A DNA stretch of 64,000 nt. It comes from Porphyromonadaceae bacterium UBA7203. Lineage in GTDB: Bacteria > Bacteroidota > Bacteroidia > Bacteroidales > Muribaculaceae. The notes below the pieces were generated by a model that saw nothing but the letters and a program-made list of their open reading frames with translations, was not told the origin of the DNA and searched no databases. Made by a program: the position numbers and the translations under genes. The stretch covers positions 1-64,000 of the forward strand of contig DKUN01000012.1 in assembly GCA_002490725.1 (NCBI GenBank), in the 5' to 3' direction. Below, piece by piece: positions 26,718-38,062 of this stretch (its first letter is position 1; every line of letters starts with the position of its first letter).

Positions 26718-29700
26718 ATGAAAGTCAAACTTCTATCGGCCGTCATGGCCTGCGCGGCATGCTTCGGCATCGGCCGGGCAACCACGATGGTAAACATCAC
26801 GCCCACTCCTAAACAGATGACCGTGGGAACGGGAGAGCTTGCGCTGCCGTCAGCTTTCACAATTTCCTACCAGTCGCAACCCGGCTTTGCCGACGAGGTT
26901 GAAAAATTTGCTGCCGGCATCAACAAATCGACCGGCATCAACGTCAGCACCGCCACATCGGGCAACGCCCTTGTCAGCGTAGCCTACGACAGCACGCTCG
27001 GCGACGAAGCCTACACTCTTGACGTCACCGCCGAAGGCGTGGCAATCACGGCATCAAAACCGGCCGGCCTGTACTACGCATTCCAGACCATCAAGAAAAT
27101 CATGCCAGCCAACGTGGCGCTCGACATCTACCAGGCCGGCAGCTACTCCATTCCGCTGGTCAACATCGTCGACGAGCCCCGTTACCCCTGGCGCGGCATG
27201 GAAATCGACGTAGCCCGCCACTATTTCGACGTCGATGAAATCAAGAAGATGCTCGACATCATGGCCGTCTACAAGATGAACCGCTTCCACTGGCACCTTA
27301 CCGACGACCAGGGCTGGCGTTTCGAAATGCCCAAATACCCCAAACTCACAACCGACGCCGCCGCGCCCAAAAACTGCTACTGGTGGGACTTCAAGAACCA
27401 CACTTCGTTCCTGACCAACCAACAGTATGGCCCGCACTTCTACACCGTCGAAGAGATGAAGGACATCGTGGCCTACGCCAAGGAGCGCCACATTGAGGTC
27501 TGCCCCGAAGTCGACATGCCCGGCCACATGCAGGCAGCCATTGCCGCCTATCCCGAGTTCTCGACAGTGCCCGACAGTGACCACCCCGTTCGCTACTGGC
27601 CCGGCGTGTCGTCCGATGTACTCGACATCTCCAACCCCGCCGTCATGCAGTTCCTCAAGGATATCATTGACCAGATGGTTGAAATCTTCCCCTACGAATA
27701 CATCCACATCGGCGGCGACGAATGTCCCACAGGCAACTGGGCCGCCTCGCCGAGCTGCCAGGCATTCAAAGAGGAGTATAACCTTTCATCCGACCGCGCC
27801 ATTCAGAACTGGATGGTCAAGGAGCTCGCCGAATATGCCCGCAAAGACAACCGCCGCCTGATTTGCTGGAACGAGGTCATCTCGACCGCAGGCGCCGACA
27901 CCGAACTGGCCAAAAATGCCGACATTCTGATTTACTCATGGCTCGGCGCCGGCACAGCCAACAATCCCTCGAAAATGGCAGCCGACCTTGGTCTGCGCTC
28001 CGTTTGGTGCTCTACTTCCCACTACTACCTCGACTATCCGCAGTGGAGCGGCGCAAGCGAACCCCACTCCATGGGCTATGCCCTCAACCTCGAGCTGGTC
28101 TATAACGCCCGCCCCGACTACGAAGAAGCCAAGAAGGAATTCTACTATGGCGTTAACTGCAACCTCTGGACAGAGTTCATTTCCGAGCCCGAACACCTCG
28201 AATACAATGCCCTGCCCCGCATGATTGCCGTGGCCGAAACCGGCTGGAGCCCCGAAGCCAACAAAAACTTCGACGACTTCAAGGCCCGCTTCAATGCCGA
28301 CACCCGCATGCTCGATCTCGGCAACTACACCTACGGACGCCACTATGTCGACAACCCTGCCGACAAAGTCATGCCCGAAGCAGGCAAGTACTATCGCCTC
28401 ATCACCCAGGCGAGCCACGACGCCAACCGCCGCGACCGCTGCATAGAGCTCGTTCACCAGGGCTGCTCGCTGATTTCCTCGAAATCGGCCACCGAAGGCC
28501 GCCTCTGGACCAACGACCAGGCCGAAAAGAGCTCCGACCACTACAATTGGCAGTACTGGACATTCGAAATCGACCCTGCCGGCTCAGGCAAGTACGCAAT
28601 GGTCAACCGCATGGCTCCCCAGGGCTCGGTCAACCCCGCAATGAACGGCAGCAGCGTCAACGCCCGCTGGGATTACGACCAGACCACCAAACACTATAAC
28701 TTCCTTGTGGGCGAGAACTTCTCGAACAACGAATACGGCTCAATCTTCACCATCCGCTCCGACAAGGGCAGCGACTGGTATCTCAACTGCGCCCAAAGCG
28801 CCCAGAACCAGACCGTAAATAACTGGAACAACCCGCTCGACGGCAACGGAGGCATGTGGCTCTTCCACCTCGAGGACTACGTTCCCGCTCCCGAAGAGGG
28901 CATATCGTTCACGCCGATGACTTCAGGCAACTACGCCTTTGTGAACACGCTCGGCCATGGTCCGCTGTCGGTGACCGACGGCGCGCTCACCACCGAACCC
29001 GACGCCCGCTTCGGCAACATCGGCTGGACCGTTACCGCCGGCGAATACGACGCCGTAGCAGGAACTCAGACCCTCACCCTGAAAAACATGGCCACCGGCC
29101 TCTACATTGCCGGCCTTTCGGCTGAAGCTGCCTCCAACATCCAGTTTGGCGACGGCTGGGGCGTGTTTGCCGGCAACTTGGGCCATGAGGTCACCTTCAC
29201 CTCAAACGCTCAGCAGGCAGCCACCGTAACGCTCAGCCGCGTCAGCGAAGATAACAACTACTTCTACCTGACCATCGACGGCAAGCGTATCTTTGCTTTC
29301 GGCAGCGAATCGACCGCCAACCCCAACGGTGCCGGCACCCGTCAGAACGCGCCTGAAATGCAAGGCTCGGCATGGACCGTCAAGAGCGTGGCCAAGGCCG
29401 TCAAGGCCACTGCCACCGACGGCGAGGAAACCATCGGCACATTCTATCACTACGACCTCGAAGGCGAACCGGCCGCATCGAACCCGATAGCCATCCCCTA
29501 CGAACTCTATGCCTACGTCAGCCAGACCGACGGCGCCACCGCCGACGGCCACCTGCAGACCACCGTCACTGTTACCCGCATAAAGCGCGTTGTGACCTAC
29601 CGGCTCACCGACACCAACGGCATGCAGTGGGAAACCATAACCGACACCATCGGCGCCTCCGAACCGTTCACCCCCGTAGCACCCGTGGTTCCCTACCTGA

Positions 29701-30521
29701 CGTTCCACCACATGGGCGCAGTTGAGGGCGACGTCGCAACAGTGGTCTACACTACCGAAGCCACCCCCGGCATAGGCAAACTCGGCGCCGAAGTGGCCGC
29801 AGTTGAAGCCGGCAAAATCTACGCCATCGAAGATGCCCACGCCGAACGCCACGCATTCCGCGGCGACGCCGGCGGCTATGTAGGCGGCTCGGTCAACGCC
29901 GAAGGATGCTCGCCCGCATACCTCTGGACGCTCGAAGCCACAGGCTCTAACTTCTACGTCAAGAACGCCGCCTCGGGCCTCTACGTGCAGTCAATCACCA
30001 CTACCCCCACCCCGGCCCTGCTCGCCGAGACTCCCCACGCCTACTCGTTCACCTACAGCAACGGCACCTGGAAAATCACCGACACCTCCAATGGTGTCTG
30101 CTGGGACGGCCTTGAAAACCACAACATGGTAGGCTGGAACTCCCCCGGTCACCCCCACAGAATCTACACCGTGGCCGAAGCTGAACCCTTCTACACCATT
30201 TCGATTTCCGAGCGCCTCGACGGCGTTGAATTCAGCTCGCGCACAATCTTTGTCAAAGCCGGCGCAAGCTACATCTTCGCAGCCGGCTCGCGCCCCGGCA
30301 AGGCAATTGTCGGCATCGAGGGCAACGAAGGCCTCGACGAAGTCTACGCCAACAAGAACATCATTGTCAACTACACGGCCGACGATGACGCCATCACTGA
30401 AATCGCCACGGATAGCCGCCCGTCAGCCAAGGGCATCTATGACCTCAACGGACGCAGGCTCAACAAAATCGTACGCCCGGGCGTTTACATAGTCAACGGA
30501 GTTAAAACTCTTGTAAAATAA
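26718..30521 (+). CDS. Large multimodular GH20 beta-N-acetylhexosaminidase
   Basis: A 1267-residue exported glycosidase. After a signal peptide (about 1-20) come a GH20 N-terminal domain (about 25-145) and the GH20 barrel (about 150-490). The catalytic pair is Asp334-Glu335 in [24 protein letters not shown] and CPEVDMPGH are also family motifs. Residues about 545-1190 hold three or more segments resembling ricin-type/lectin folds ([26 protein letters not shown] starts). The end, [10 protein letters not shown] then [13 protein letters not shown], is a short sorting tail. It likely trims terminal GlcNAc/GalNAc from host mucin or other glycans. It is followed by a strong terminator. Confidence 0.93.
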   Translation: MKVKLLSAVMACAACFGIGRATTMVNITPTPKQMTVGTGELALPSAFTISYQSQPGFADEVEKFAAGINKSTGINVSTATSGNALVSVAYDSTLGDEAYTLDVTAEGVAITASKPAGLYYAFQTIKKIMPANVALDIYQAGSYSIPLVNIVDEPRYPWRGMEIDVARHYFDVDEIKKMLDIMAVYKMNRFHWHLTDDQGWRFEMPKYPKLTTDAAAPKNCYWWDFKNHTSFLTNQQYGPHFYTVEEMKDIVAYAKERHIEVCPEVDMPGHMQAAIAAYPEFSTVPDSDHPVRYWPGVSSDVLDISNPAVMQFLKDIIDQMVEIFPYEYIHIGGDECPTGNWAASPSCQAFKEEYNLSSDRAIQNWMVKELAEYARKDNRRLICWNEVISTAGADTELAKNADILIYSWLGAGTANNPSKMAADLGLRSVWCSTSHYYLDYPQWSGASEPHSMGYALNLELVYNARPDYEEAKKEFYYGVNCNLWTEFISEPEHLEYNALPRMIAVAETGWSPEANKNFDDFKARFNADTRMLDLGNYTYGRHYVDNPADKVMPEAGKYYRLITQASHDANRRDRCIELVHQGCSLISSKSATEGRLWTNDQAEKSSDHYNWQYWTFEIDPAGSGKYAMVNRMAPQGSVNPAMNGSSVNARWDYDQTTKHYNFLVGENFSNNEYGSIFTIRSDKGSDWYLNCAQSAQNQTVNNWNNPLDGNGGMWLFHLEDYVPAPEEGISFTPMTSGNYAFVNTLGHGPLSVTDGALTTEPDARFGNIGWTVTAGEYDAVAGTQTLTLKNMATGLYIAGLSAEAASNIQFGDGWGVFAGNLGHEVTFTSNAQQAATVTLSRVSEDNNYFYLTIDGKRIFAFGSESTANPNGAGTRQNAPEMQGSAWTVKSVAKAVKATATDGEETIGTFYHYDLEGEPAASNPIAIPYELYAYVSQTDGATADGHLQTTVTVTRIKRVVTYRLTDTNGMQWETITDTIGASEPFTPVAPVVPYLTFHHMGAVEGDVATVVYTTEATPGIGKLGAEVAAVEAGKIYAIEDAHAERHAFRGDAGGYVGGSVNAEGCSPAYLWTLEATGSNFYVKNAASGLYVQSITTTPTPALLAETPHAYSFTYSNGTWKITDTSNGVCWDGLENHNMVGWNSPGHPHRIYTVAEAEPFYTISISERLDGVEFSSRTIFVKAGASYIFAAGSRPGKAIVGIEGNEGLDEVYANKNIIVNYTADDDAITEIATDSRPSAKGIYDLNGRRLNKIVRPGVYIVNGVKTLVK

Positions 30522-30573
30522 TCAGCACCCAACGCAGCCGGCGCCCTGCACGGGCCCGGCTGACGCCCGCCTC

Positions 30574-30612
30574 GCCGAGGCCGCGCCCGCACGGACGCGG
30601 CCTCGGCCTTTT
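30574..30612 (+). terminator. Terminator after the GH20 gene
   Basis: A perfect 12-bp GC-rich stem, GCCGAGGCCGCG (30574-30585) with CGCGGCCTCGGC (30596-30607), is followed by CTTTTCC. It lies just ahead of the guaA promoter. Confidence 0.9.
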
Positions 30613-30616
30613 CCTG

Positions 30617-30647
30617 TTGCGAGAGTCGCGATTTTTGCGTAACTTTG
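30617..30647 (+). promoter_or_regulatory. Promoter of the guaA operon
   Basis: TTG (30617-30619), a 20-bp spacer and TAACTTTG (30640-30647) place transcription start about 20 nt before the guaA ATG at 30671. Confidence 0.8.
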
Positions 30648-30670
30648 CGCCAAATAGCATTAAGTCCGAC

Positions 30671-32194
30671 ATGCAACAGAAAATCATCATTCTTGACTTC
30701 GGCTCGCAGACGACCCAGCTCATAGGCCGTCGTGTCCGCGAACTCAACACCTACTGCGAAATCGTACCCTACAACAAGTTTCCCCACGACGACCCCTCGG
30801 TTATCGGCGTGATTCTTTCAGGGTCTCCCTTCAGTGTCTACGACGACAAAGCGTTCAAAACCAACATAAACGCCCTGCGCGGCAAGCTGCCCGTGCTCGG
30901 CATCTGCTACGGCGCCCAGCTCATGGCCTGGGAAAACGGCGGCAACGTTGAGAGCGCACCCTCGCGCGAATACGGCCGCGCACGCCTCGAGCAGGTCGAC
31001 GGCTCCAACCCCCTTCTGACCGGCATTGAAAAAGACTCGCAGGTGTGGATGAGCCACGGCGACACCATCACCGCCCTGCCTGAAAACTTCGGCATCATAG
31101 CCTCGACGGCCGAAGTGCCCGTAGCAGCCTATCAGGCCCGCGGCGAAAAGCTCTGGGGCGTGCAGTTCCACCCCGAAGTCTACCATAGCGAATGCGGCAT
31201 GCAGCTGCTGCGCAACTTCGTGGTCGGCATCTGCGGCTCACGATGCGACTGGAGCGCCGAATCGTTTATCGAATCGACCGTCAGCGAACTCCGCCGCACC
31301 CTCGGCGACGATAAAGTGGTGCTCGGCCTCAGCGGCGGCGTTGACTCGACCGTTGCCGCCGTGCTGCTCAACAAGGCTATCGGCAAAAACCTGACCTGCA
31401 TCTTCGTTGACCACGGCATGCTCCGCAAAAACGAATTCACCGACGTGATGAAAGCCTACGAATGCCTCGGTCTCAACGTTATCGGCGTTGACGCATCGGC
31501 CGAATTCTTCGAAGCGCTGGCCGGAGTGACCGACCCCGAACGCAAGCGCAAAATCATCGGCAAGGGCTTTATCGACGTGTTTGACCGCGAGGCCCACAAG
31601 GTAACCGACGTGAAGTGGCTGGCCCAGGGCACCATCTATCCCGACTGCATCGAATCGCTCTCCATTACCGGCACAGTCATCAAAAGCCACCACAACGTAG
31701 GCGGACTTCCCGAAAAAATGAACCTCAAGCTCTGCGAGCCCCTGCGCCTGCTGTTTAAAGATGAAGTACGCGCCGTTGGCCGCGCGCTCGGCATACCCGA
31801 CCGTCTCATCAAGCGCCACCCCTTCCCCGGTCCCGGCCTGGCAGTGCGCATTCTCGGCGACATCACCCCCGAGAAAGTAGCCGTGCTTCAGGAAGCCGAC
31901 AATATCTTCATCGAAGGCCTGCGCGAATGGGATCTCTACGACAAGGTTTGGCAGGCCGGCGCAATTCTGCTCCCCGTGCAGAGCGTGGGCGTCATGGGCG
32001 ACGAGCGCACCTATGAGCGCGCAGTGGCTCTCCGCGCCGTAACCTCAACCGACGCCATGACCGCCGACTGGGCCCACCTTCCCTACGAGTTCCTGGCCAA
32101 GGTCAGCAACGAAATCATCAACAAAGTCCGCGGCGTGAACCGCGTTTGCTACGACATTTCGTCAAAGCCGCCGGCAACTATCGAGTGGGAATAA
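30671..32194 (+). CDS. guaA: GMP synthase (glutamine-hydrolysing)
   Basis: A 507-residue bifunctional enzyme converting XMP to GMP. The class I amidotransferase domain has the nucleophile Cys79 (LGICYGAQL) and the downstream QFHPEVYHS His/Glu pair. The ATP-pyrophosphatase P-loop is [13 protein letters not shown]. The C-terminal dimerisation domain ends in the family-typical PPATIEWE. The start at 30671 gives the standard N-terminus [13 protein letters not shown]; an upstream ATG at 30617 overlaps the promoter. It appears to lead a run of eight genes. Confidence 0.98.
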   Translation: MQQKIIILDFGSQTTQLIGRRVRELNTYCEIVPYNKFPHDDPSVIGVILSGSPFSVYDDKAFKTNINALRGKLPVLGICYGAQLMAWENGGNVESAPSREYGRARLEQVDGSNPLLTGIEKDSQVWMSHGDTITALPENFGIIASTAEVPVAAYQARGEKLWGVQFHPEVYHSECGMQLLRNFVVGICGSRCDWSAESFIESTVSELRRTLGDDKVVLGLSGGVDSTVAAVLLNKAIGKNLTCIFVDHGMLRKNEFTDVMKAYECLGLNVIGVDASAEFFEALAGVTDPERKRKIIGKGFIDVFDREAHKVTDVKWLAQGTIYPDCIESLSITGTVIKSHHNVGGLPEKMNLKLCEPLRLLFKDEVRAVGRALGIPDRLIKRHPFPGPGLAVRILGDITPEKVAVLQEADNIFIEGLREWDLYDKVWQAGAILLPVQSVGVMGDERTYERAVALRAVTSTDAMTADWAHLPYEFLAKVSNEIINKVRGVNRVCYDISSKPPATIEWE

Positions 32195-32267
32195 TCGTTC
32201 TCTAACAGAATACACCTCAATAACCCAGCAAAATCCACAAAACAACAACCTCCACACTGACATAACC

Positions 32268-32693
32268 ATGATCAAAGGTATTCTTAGCATAGCCGGACGT
32301 CCCGGCCTTTACAAACTCATTCAGAGCGGCCGCGGCTCGCTCATCGTCGAACAGCTCACCACCGGCAAGCGTCTGCCCGTGCAGCAGCGCGACCGCGTCA
32401 TTTCGCTGGCCGACGTGTCGATGTACACCAACGGCGACGACGTGCAGCTGAGCGAAGTGCTCACCTCGCTCAGCGAAGTGGCAGGCGGCAAGGAAGTCGA
32501 CGTCAAGAAGGTTGAAGACGAAGGCCTGCGCGAATTCTTCGCAAAAGTGCTTCCCGACTACGACCGCGAACGCGTACACATTTCCGACATCCGCAAGCTC
32601 CTGAGCTGGTATAACCAGCTGATTGCCGCCGGCATAACCGACTTCAGCGACCCCGCCGACAACGAAGCCGCAGAGTCCGAACCCGAAGCATAA
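32268..32693 (+). CDS. DUF5606-family protein
   Basis: A 141-residue, probably cytoplasmic protein with no signal or membrane segment. The N-terminal half (IKGILSIAGRPGLYKLIQSG through LADVSMYT) looks like a small beta-barrel. The C-terminal half is helical (LREFFAKVLPDYDRERVH) and ends in an acidic tail. It resembles the DUF5606 family conserved across Bacteroidota, whose function is unknown to me. It lies between guaA (73 nt) and the EEP-family gene (29 nt). Confidence 0.8.
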   Translation: MIKGILSIAGRPGLYKLIQSGRGSLIVEQLTTGKRLPVQQRDRVISLADVSMYTNGDDVQLSEVLTSLSEVAGGKEVDVKKVEDEGLREFFAKVLPDYDRERVHISDIRKLLSWYNQLIAAGITDFSDPADNEAAESEPEA

Positions 32694-32722
32694 ATCCTCT
32701 CAACCACCCTCACCGACGAGCC

Positions 32723-33802
32723 ATGAAACACTCTTTCAAATCACTCATCATGGCGGCTCTGCTTTTCGCAGGCGCCGCTACGGCGTCGGCCCAGCAGCCC
32801 GCCGCAAAGACCCAGTATCGCATCTACGGCGTAGCCTTCTATAACCTCGAAAACCTCTTCGACACCATCAACAGCAATGGCTCGTACGACCTGGAATTCT
32901 CGCCCCAGGGCGCACGCCAGTGGAACAGCACCAAGTACTGGAGCAAAATCAACAAACTCGCCTATGCGATTTCGCACCTGACAACCAAAACCACCCCCAA
33001 GGGCCCGGCCATCATCGGCGTCAGCGAAATCGAAAACAAGAGTGTGCTCGACGACCTGGTAAACGACCCTCAGATTCGCTCATGGAATCTGCAGGTCGTG
33101 CACCACGACTCGCCCGACCGCCGCGGTGTTGACGTAGGCCTGCTCTACAATCCCCGCTTCTTCAAATTCGAAAGCGTGACCAACCACACTCTGCGCATTC
33201 CGGGCAACGACAACTTCCGCACCCGCGACCAGATGTGCGTAACCGGCATGCTCGGCAACAAGCGCGTCAGCGTCATCGTCAACCACTGGCCCTCGCGCCT
33301 GGGCGGCCAGGAACAGAGCAGCTATCTCCGCGAGGCTGCCGCCGACCTGAGCAAACACATCGCCGACTCTATCTGGGCCATCGACCCCGACCGCGGCATC
33401 TTCATCATGGGCGACCTCAACGACGACCCCGACGACCGCAGTGTGGTTCAGAACCTCGGCGCCGTCAAAAACACCAAAGACGCCCAGCCCCACGGATTCT
33501 ACAACCCCTTCTGGAGCGTGCTCCGCGACAAAGGCGTCGGCACCCTCGCCTACAAAGGCGCCTGGAACCTCTTCGACCAGATTATCGTTTCGGGCAACCT
33601 GCTGAGCGAGAACGCACAGAAAAACGACCTGCAGTTCTTCAAGCAGGTGGTGCACAACCACGACTTCCTCATTGACACCAACGGCACCCGCAAGGGCTAT
33701 CCGCTCCGCACGTTCTCGGCAGGCGCATGGCTCGACGGCTACTCTGACCACTTCCCCACCGAAGTGTTCCTCAAACAGGCCGTAACCGTCCCAGCCCGCT
33801 GA
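32723..33802 (+). CDS. Exported endonuclease/exonuclease/phosphatase-family protein
   Basis: A 359-residue protein with signal peptide ([18 protein letters not shown]). It has the EEP (DNase I-like) fold with recognisable metal and catalytic motifs: [20 protein letters not shown] (Glu), VNHWPSR (Asn-His), [10 protein letters not shown] (Asp-Asn) and a terminal YSDHFPTEV (Asp-His). It probably acts as a periplasmic or extracellular nuclease or phosphodiesterase; the substrate cannot be told from sequence. It is 11 nt from dut, so both are likely cotranscribed. Confidence 0.88.
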   Translation: MKHSFKSLIMAALLFAGAATASAQQPAAKTQYRIYGVAFYNLENLFDTINSNGSYDLEFSPQGARQWNSTKYWSKINKLAYAISHLTTKTTPKGPAIIGVSEIENKSVLDDLVNDPQIRSWNLQVVHHDSPDRRGVDVGLLYNPRFFKFESVTNHTLRIPGNDNFRTRDQMCVTGMLGNKRVSVIVNHWPSRLGGQEQSSYLREAAADLSKHIADSIWAIDPDRGIFIMGDLNDDPDDRSVVQNLGAVKNTKDAQPHGFYNPFWSVLRDKGVGTLAYKGAWNLFDQIIVSGNLLSENAQKNDLQFFKQVVHNHDFLIDTNGTRKGYPLRTFSAGAWLDGYSDHFPTEVFLKQAVTVPAR

Positions 33803-33813
33803 CCGTCCGCGCC

Positions 33814-34251
33814 ATGCTGAAAGTTAAAATAGTCAACCGCAGCGGCTATCCCCTGCCCGCCTACGAAACTGTCGACGCGGCGGGGATGGACGTTCGCGCC
33901 GCCATCGCCGAGCCCCGCACACTGGGGCCCGGCGAGCGCTGCCTTGTGCCGACCGGTCTGTCAATCCAGCTCCCGTCGGGCTATGAATGTCAGGTAAGGC
34001 CCCGCAGCGGCCTCGCCCTTAAAAAAGGCATCACCGTGCTCAACACCCCCGGCACCATCGACGCCGACTACCGCGGTGAAATAGGCATAATTCTGATTAA
34101 CCTCTCTGACGAACCTTTCATCATCAACCCCGGCGAACGCATTGCCCAGCTGGTGGTGAAGCAATATACCCGAATCGAATGGGAACCCGCCGAACAACTC
34201 GACGATACCCAACGCGGCGACGGCGGATTCGGACACTCAGGCACGAATTGA
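33814..34251 (+). CDS. dut: dUTP diphosphatase
   Basis: A 145-residue homotrimeric dUTPase converting dUTP to dUMP, keeping uracil out of DNA. The five motifs are visible: [35 protein letters not shown] and a C-terminal [10 protein letters not shown]. Its stop codon overlaps the TTG start I assign to the next gene. Confidence 0.97.
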   Translation: MLKVKIVNRSGYPLPAYETVDAAGMDVRAAIAEPRTLGPGERCLVPTGLSIQLPSGYECQVRPRSGLALKKGITVLNTPGTIDADYRGEIGIILINLSDEPFIINPGERIAQLVVKQYTRIEWEPAEQLDDTQRGDGGFGHSGTN

Positions 34252-35957
34252 AAACCCGCGTTCTCCTCATAATCATGCTCGTCGCGGCCTCGGCAGCAGC
34301 CCTGAGAGCCGATTACGACGCCGAAGCAACAGCCCGCAAGGTCGACTACTATTTCCTCGAGGGCCTGCGCCAGCGAGCCCTGGGCCACGAAGACCTCTCG
34401 GCGGCAATGATGGCGCGCGCTCTCGAACTCAGCGACGACAAATCGGTGCGCGAGGCTTACGAAACCGGCGGCCGGATGATGCTGTTCGGCAGCCAGAACC
34501 GCGACTCGGTCGTCTTTGCCCGCGGACTTGAGCTCTGCGAGGCCTACTTCGACAAGCATCCCGACGACGTCTTTGCCGGCTCCTACCTGGCCAACTATCA
34601 CGCCGGCGTCAATCACGTTGACCGCGCCATAGCCATCTACGAAACCCTGGCCAGGACCAAGCCCGACAACGTAGCGCTCACCGCAGGCCATGCCGACATG
34701 CTGCTGCGCGTCCGCAGGCTCGATGAAGCCATTGGCCTTTACCGCAAACTCGAAAAAAACATGGGGCGCAACCCCGCCATTACCCAGCGCATCATCAACG
34801 TGCTGATATGGCAGGGCGACACCGTCGCCGCCATAGCCGAAGCTGACGACCTCATCAACGCCCTGCCCCGCAGCGTCGAAGCCCTGCAACTCGGCGCATC
34901 GGCCGCATCGGAGTTTGGCCGCAACGACCTGGCCCTCGACTACATCGAGCGAGCCAAACAGCTCGACCCGACCAACGGCACCACCTACTACTACGCCGCC
35001 AACGTCTACAAAGCCATGGGGCGCAACGACGACTACGACGAGGCAATCAAAGCCGCCATTACTGGCGATGACATCGAACCCGACGCCAAGATTGAGCTGC
35101 TGCGCTACTACATCAGCGAAGAAATCAACCAGGAAGATGGCGGCAGTAAGATTGACCCGCTGTTCGAATCACTAATTGCACAATATACCCACGACTACCA
35201 GATTCGCCATATCTACACGTCGTATCTCGCTTCACAGAAGCGCTGGAGCGAAGCTGCCGAACAGCTCTCGCACGCCGTTGCCGTAAGCCCCGAAAACCCC
35301 GAAGACTTCATTCTGCTGGCGCGACTCTACGGCTCGGCCGATAACTATGACGGACTGCTCGAAGCCACAGTAAACGGACTGGAGCACCACCCCGACTACG
35401 TTGAGCTCTATCAGCTTCAGGCCGCCGCATTCATGCGCAAGGAGAACCTGAACGCCGCATCGGCCACACTCGAACGAGCACTGGCGCTCGACTCGCTCGC
35501 TCCGGCCGAGCGCAGCGACATCTATCGCGACATTGCCGACATTGGCCAGCGCACCGATGCACCGCGCGACTCCATAACGGCCAACTACGAGCGCGCGCTT
35601 GAACTCAACCCCAAAAACGACCTGGCAATGAACAACTACGCCTACTGGCTGTCGACAATCGACGGGGGCGACCTGCTGAGGGCCAAAGAGTTGATGTTGC
35701 GGGCCGTTGTCTTTGAGCCGGGCTCATCGACCTACTACGACACTTTTGCCTGGGTGTGCTATCGGCTCGGCGATCTGGAAAATGCCAAACGCTACATAGA
35801 CATGGCCATTCTGTTCGACAAGTCGGAACTCTCAGGCAACACCGAATCGATGGCCGAAATGCTCGGCCACGCCGCCGACATATACGAAAGCCTCGGCCAG
35901 CACGACAAGGCCGACGAATACCGCACGCGCGCGGCGCAACTGACCGCCGCCGAATAA
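34248..35957 (+). CDS. Exported tetratricopeptide-repeat protein
   Basis: A 569-residue protein made almost entirely of TPR helices (examples: [54 protein letters not shown]). I assign a TTG start at 34248, overlapping the dut stop, because it gives a normal signal peptide ([20 protein letters not shown]). The first in-frame ATG at 34275 would leave only a 12-residue leader. The gene order dut-TPR-DUF4292-EnvC is one I associate with Bacteroidota. This suggests a periplasmic scaffold in envelope or wall assembly, but that is inference. Confidence 0.82.
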   Translation: MKTRVLLIIMLVAASAAALRADYDAEATARKVDYYFLEGLRQRALGHEDLSAAMMARALELSDDKSVREAYETGGRMMLFGSQNRDSVVFARGLELCEAYFDKHPDDVFAGSYLANYHAGVNHVDRAIAIYETLARTKPDNVALTAGHADMLLRVRRLDEAIGLYRKLEKNMGRNPAITQRIINVLIWQGDTVAAIAEADDLINALPRSVEALQLGASAASEFGRNDLALDYIERAKQLDPTNGTTYYYAANVYKAMGRNDDYDEAIKAAITGDDIEPDAKIELLRYYISEEINQEDGGSKIDPLFESLIAQYTHDYQIRHIYTSYLASQKRWSEAAEQLSHAVAVSPENPEDFILLARLYGSADNYDGLLEATVNGLEHHPDYVELYQLQAAAFMRKENLNAASATLERALALDSLAPAERSDIYRDIADIGQRTDAPRDSITANYERALELNPKNDLAMNNYAYWLSTIDGGDLLRAKELMLRAVVFEPGSSTYYDTFAWVCYRLGDLENAKRYIDMAILFDKSELSGNTESMAEMLGHAADIYESLGQHDKADEYRTRAAQLTAAE

Positions 35958-35970
35958 CGCAACAATACAA

Positions 35971-36588
35971 ATGAAGACTCTGAAACTACTGTTACCCGTT
36001 CTCATCCTCATGGCGCTCGCAGGCTGCCGCTCACAAAAACAGATTACCCCCGAGCAACCCGTCGAGCCGGTCGAAGAGCCCACGTGGAGCAACGTCACCA
36101 TGCCGGTGCGCGTAACCATTGCCGAACCGTTCAGATTCTCGCTCAACGGCACTGCGACAATGGTCTATGGCCAATACGTGCTCGTCTCGTTCCGCACCTT
36201 CGGCTTCGAAGTCGCTACGGTCTGTCTGACCCCCGAGAACTTAGACATGGTCATGAAACTGCCCCAAAAGGCGTGGATTCACGAACCGATCGGCGACCGT
36301 CTGCAGAGCCGCGGCCTCAAATTCACCGCCCTGCAAGAGGCCATGCTCGGCAACCGCGAGGTGTTTTCGCGCCTGCCCAAGTCGGTCGACATCACGGTCG
36401 GAGGCTCTGAAAACGCGCCTGAAGTCACTTTAAAAACAACCCTCAAGGGCCGTAAACTCGAAACATCGGTAGCCTGGGACCTCAATGCCGCCAAGTGGAA
36501 CCAGGAGAATCCCGCACGCTTCACCACCCCCGGCTCAGGCTATAGCCCGATGTCGCTCGAAAGCGCCATGAAGATTCTGGCCAACTGA
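35971..36588 (+). CDS. DUF4292-family lipoprotein
   Basis: A 205-residue lipoprotein (lipobox MALAGC, Cys19). The mature part is beta-rich, with segments such as VRVTIAEPFRFSLNGTATM and KGRKLETSVAWDLN. This resembles DUF4292, an LolA/LolB-like fold family. A role in lipoprotein or lipid handling is plausible but unproven. It is tightly packed between the TPR gene (13 nt) and the EnvC-like gene (31 nt). Confidence 0.78.
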   Translation: MKTLKLLLPVLILMALAGCRSQKQITPEQPVEPVEEPTWSNVTMPVRVTIAEPFRFSLNGTATMVYGQYVLVSFRTFGFEVATVCLTPENLDMVMKLPQKAWIHEPIGDRLQSRGLKFTALQEAMLGNREVFSRLPKSVDITVGGSENAPEVTLKTTLKGRKLETSVAWDLNAAKWNQENPARFTTPGSGYSPMSLESAMKILAN

Positions 36589-36619
36589 CTCTTACCCGCA
36601 ACATCACTGACCTACAAGA

Positions 36620-38062
36620 ATGAAGCGTCTTCTGCACATACTGCTCGCCCTGATGATGATGCTGCCGGCGTCTCCGGCGGCCTACTCCGCTCAGCCCAAA
36701 GCGAAGACGCAAACAACCCGGACCAACTCCAAGACCAAGCCTAAGCCCAAAGCCTCGCCGCAAAAAAACACCCGGTCCAACCCCCGCACAAGCGCCGACG
36801 CCCGAAAGCAGCGCAAAACAACCGAGCAACAGATGGCCCGCACGGCCAAGGAACTGAAAGCAGCCGAAGCCGAACTGCAGCGCAATCTGCGCAAGGTGAC
36901 CAAACTCGAAAGCGACATTGAGCGCTCAACAGCCACATCGGCCCGCCTCAAAGAGCGCATCGACTCGATTACCCGCGAAGCCTCGGCCGTCAAAGACTCA
37001 ATCGACGCCGGCCAGGCCGAACTCGAACGCCTGCGCGCACTCTACACGCGCGCCGTCCGCTCCTCGCGCAAAAACCGCCGCGAAATGAACTCGCTGACGT
37101 TTATCTTCTCGGCCGAGACATTCCGTCAGGCATGGCGCCGAATGCGCTACATCGAGGAATTCTCAAACTGGCGCAAGCGCAAAACCGCCGAAATAGACAA
37201 TATAATCAAGAGCCTCGAACAGCAGCGGACAACACTCGAAGAAATGAAGGTGAAAGTCCAAAACCTGCGCCACGAATCGCTCGCCGAAGAGCGCAGGCTG
37301 CGCACCGACCGCAAATCACTCGAAACCGCCGTAGGCAATCTTCAAGGCAAACAAAAAGAGCTGAACACCATGCTCAAACGCCAAAAATCGACCCTGGACC
37401 AACTCGACCGCGAAATCGAGCGCCTGATTCAGAAAGAAATTGAAGAGCAACGCCGTCGCGAAGCCGAGGAGGCGCGCCGCAAAGCCGCCGAAGAAGCACG
37501 CCGCAAAAAAGATGCCGATGCCGACAACAACAAATCAGACAAAACCTCAAAGCCCGACAAGCCGACCAAACCGGCCGAAAACGCCCCCAAAAAAGACAAG
37601 CCCAAAAGCGAATTCAAGCCCGGCGCCACCGCCGAGAACTCGCCCGGCAACTTCGCTGCCCAGAAAGGCAAGCTCCCCTCACCGCTGAGCCACACCTACA
37701 TCGTGGCCCAAGGGTTCGGCGTGCAGCAACACCGGTCCATCAAGACCCTCGAAGTCAACAACCCGGGCGTAGACCTCGAAACCGCCTCGTCGGCCACCGC
37801 ACGGGCCATATACCCCGGAGTGGTCAGCGCCGTGTTCCGCCAGGAAGGACTCGGCCATGTCGTACTGGTGCGCCACGGCGAATACCTCACCGTCTACGCC
37901 AACATCAAGACCCTGAGCGTCACCAAAGGCAAAAAACTCAAAACCGGCGACGTCATCGGCACCGTAGGCCCGAGCGATGCCAACCCCGACCGCGGCCAGC
38001 TCCACTTTGAAATTCGCCGTGAACGCGAAAAGTTCAATCCGCTGCAATGGCTAAAGCGCTGA
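36620..38062 (+). CDS. EnvC-like murein hydrolase activator (degenerate M23/LytM domain)
   Basis: A 480-residue exported protein. A signal peptide and a Lys/Pro/Thr-rich stretch are followed by a long coiled coil (about 60-285), a charged linker and a C-terminal LytM domain (about 350-480). The metal-binding motifs of active M23 peptidases are incomplete. The HxGxD site reads NNPGVDL, the YxHL site reads YANI, and HxH reads QLHFEI. This fits an EnvC-type activator of amidases rather than an active endopeptidase. Its end overlaps the flippase gene by 16 nt. Confidence 0.88.
   Translation: MKRLLHILLALMMMLPASPAAYSAQPKAKTQTTRTNSKTKPKPKASPQKNTRSNPRTSADARKQRKTTEQQMARTAKELKAAEAELQRNLRKVTKLESDIERSTATSARLKERIDSITREASAVKDSIDAGQAELERLRALYTRAVRSSRKNRREMNSLTFIFSAETFRQAWRRMRYIEEFSNWRKRKTAEIDNIIKSLEQQRTTLEEMKVKVQNLRHESLAEERRLRTDRKSLETAVGNLQGKQKELNTMLKRQKSTLDQLDREIERLIQKEIEEQRRREAEEARRKAAEEARRKKDADADNNKSDKTSKPDKPTKPAENAPKKDKPKSEFKPGATAENSPGNFAAQKGKLPSPLSHTYIVAQGFGVQQHRSIKTLEVNNPGVDLETASSATARAIYPGVVSAVFRQEGLGHVVLVRHGEYLTVYANIKTLSVTKGKKLKTGDVIGTVGPSDANPDRGQLHFEIRREREKFNPLQWLKR

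Noticed and set aside
36620..38062. Calling the EnvC-like protein an active M23 endopeptidase
   Set aside because: Key histidines of the metal site are missing.
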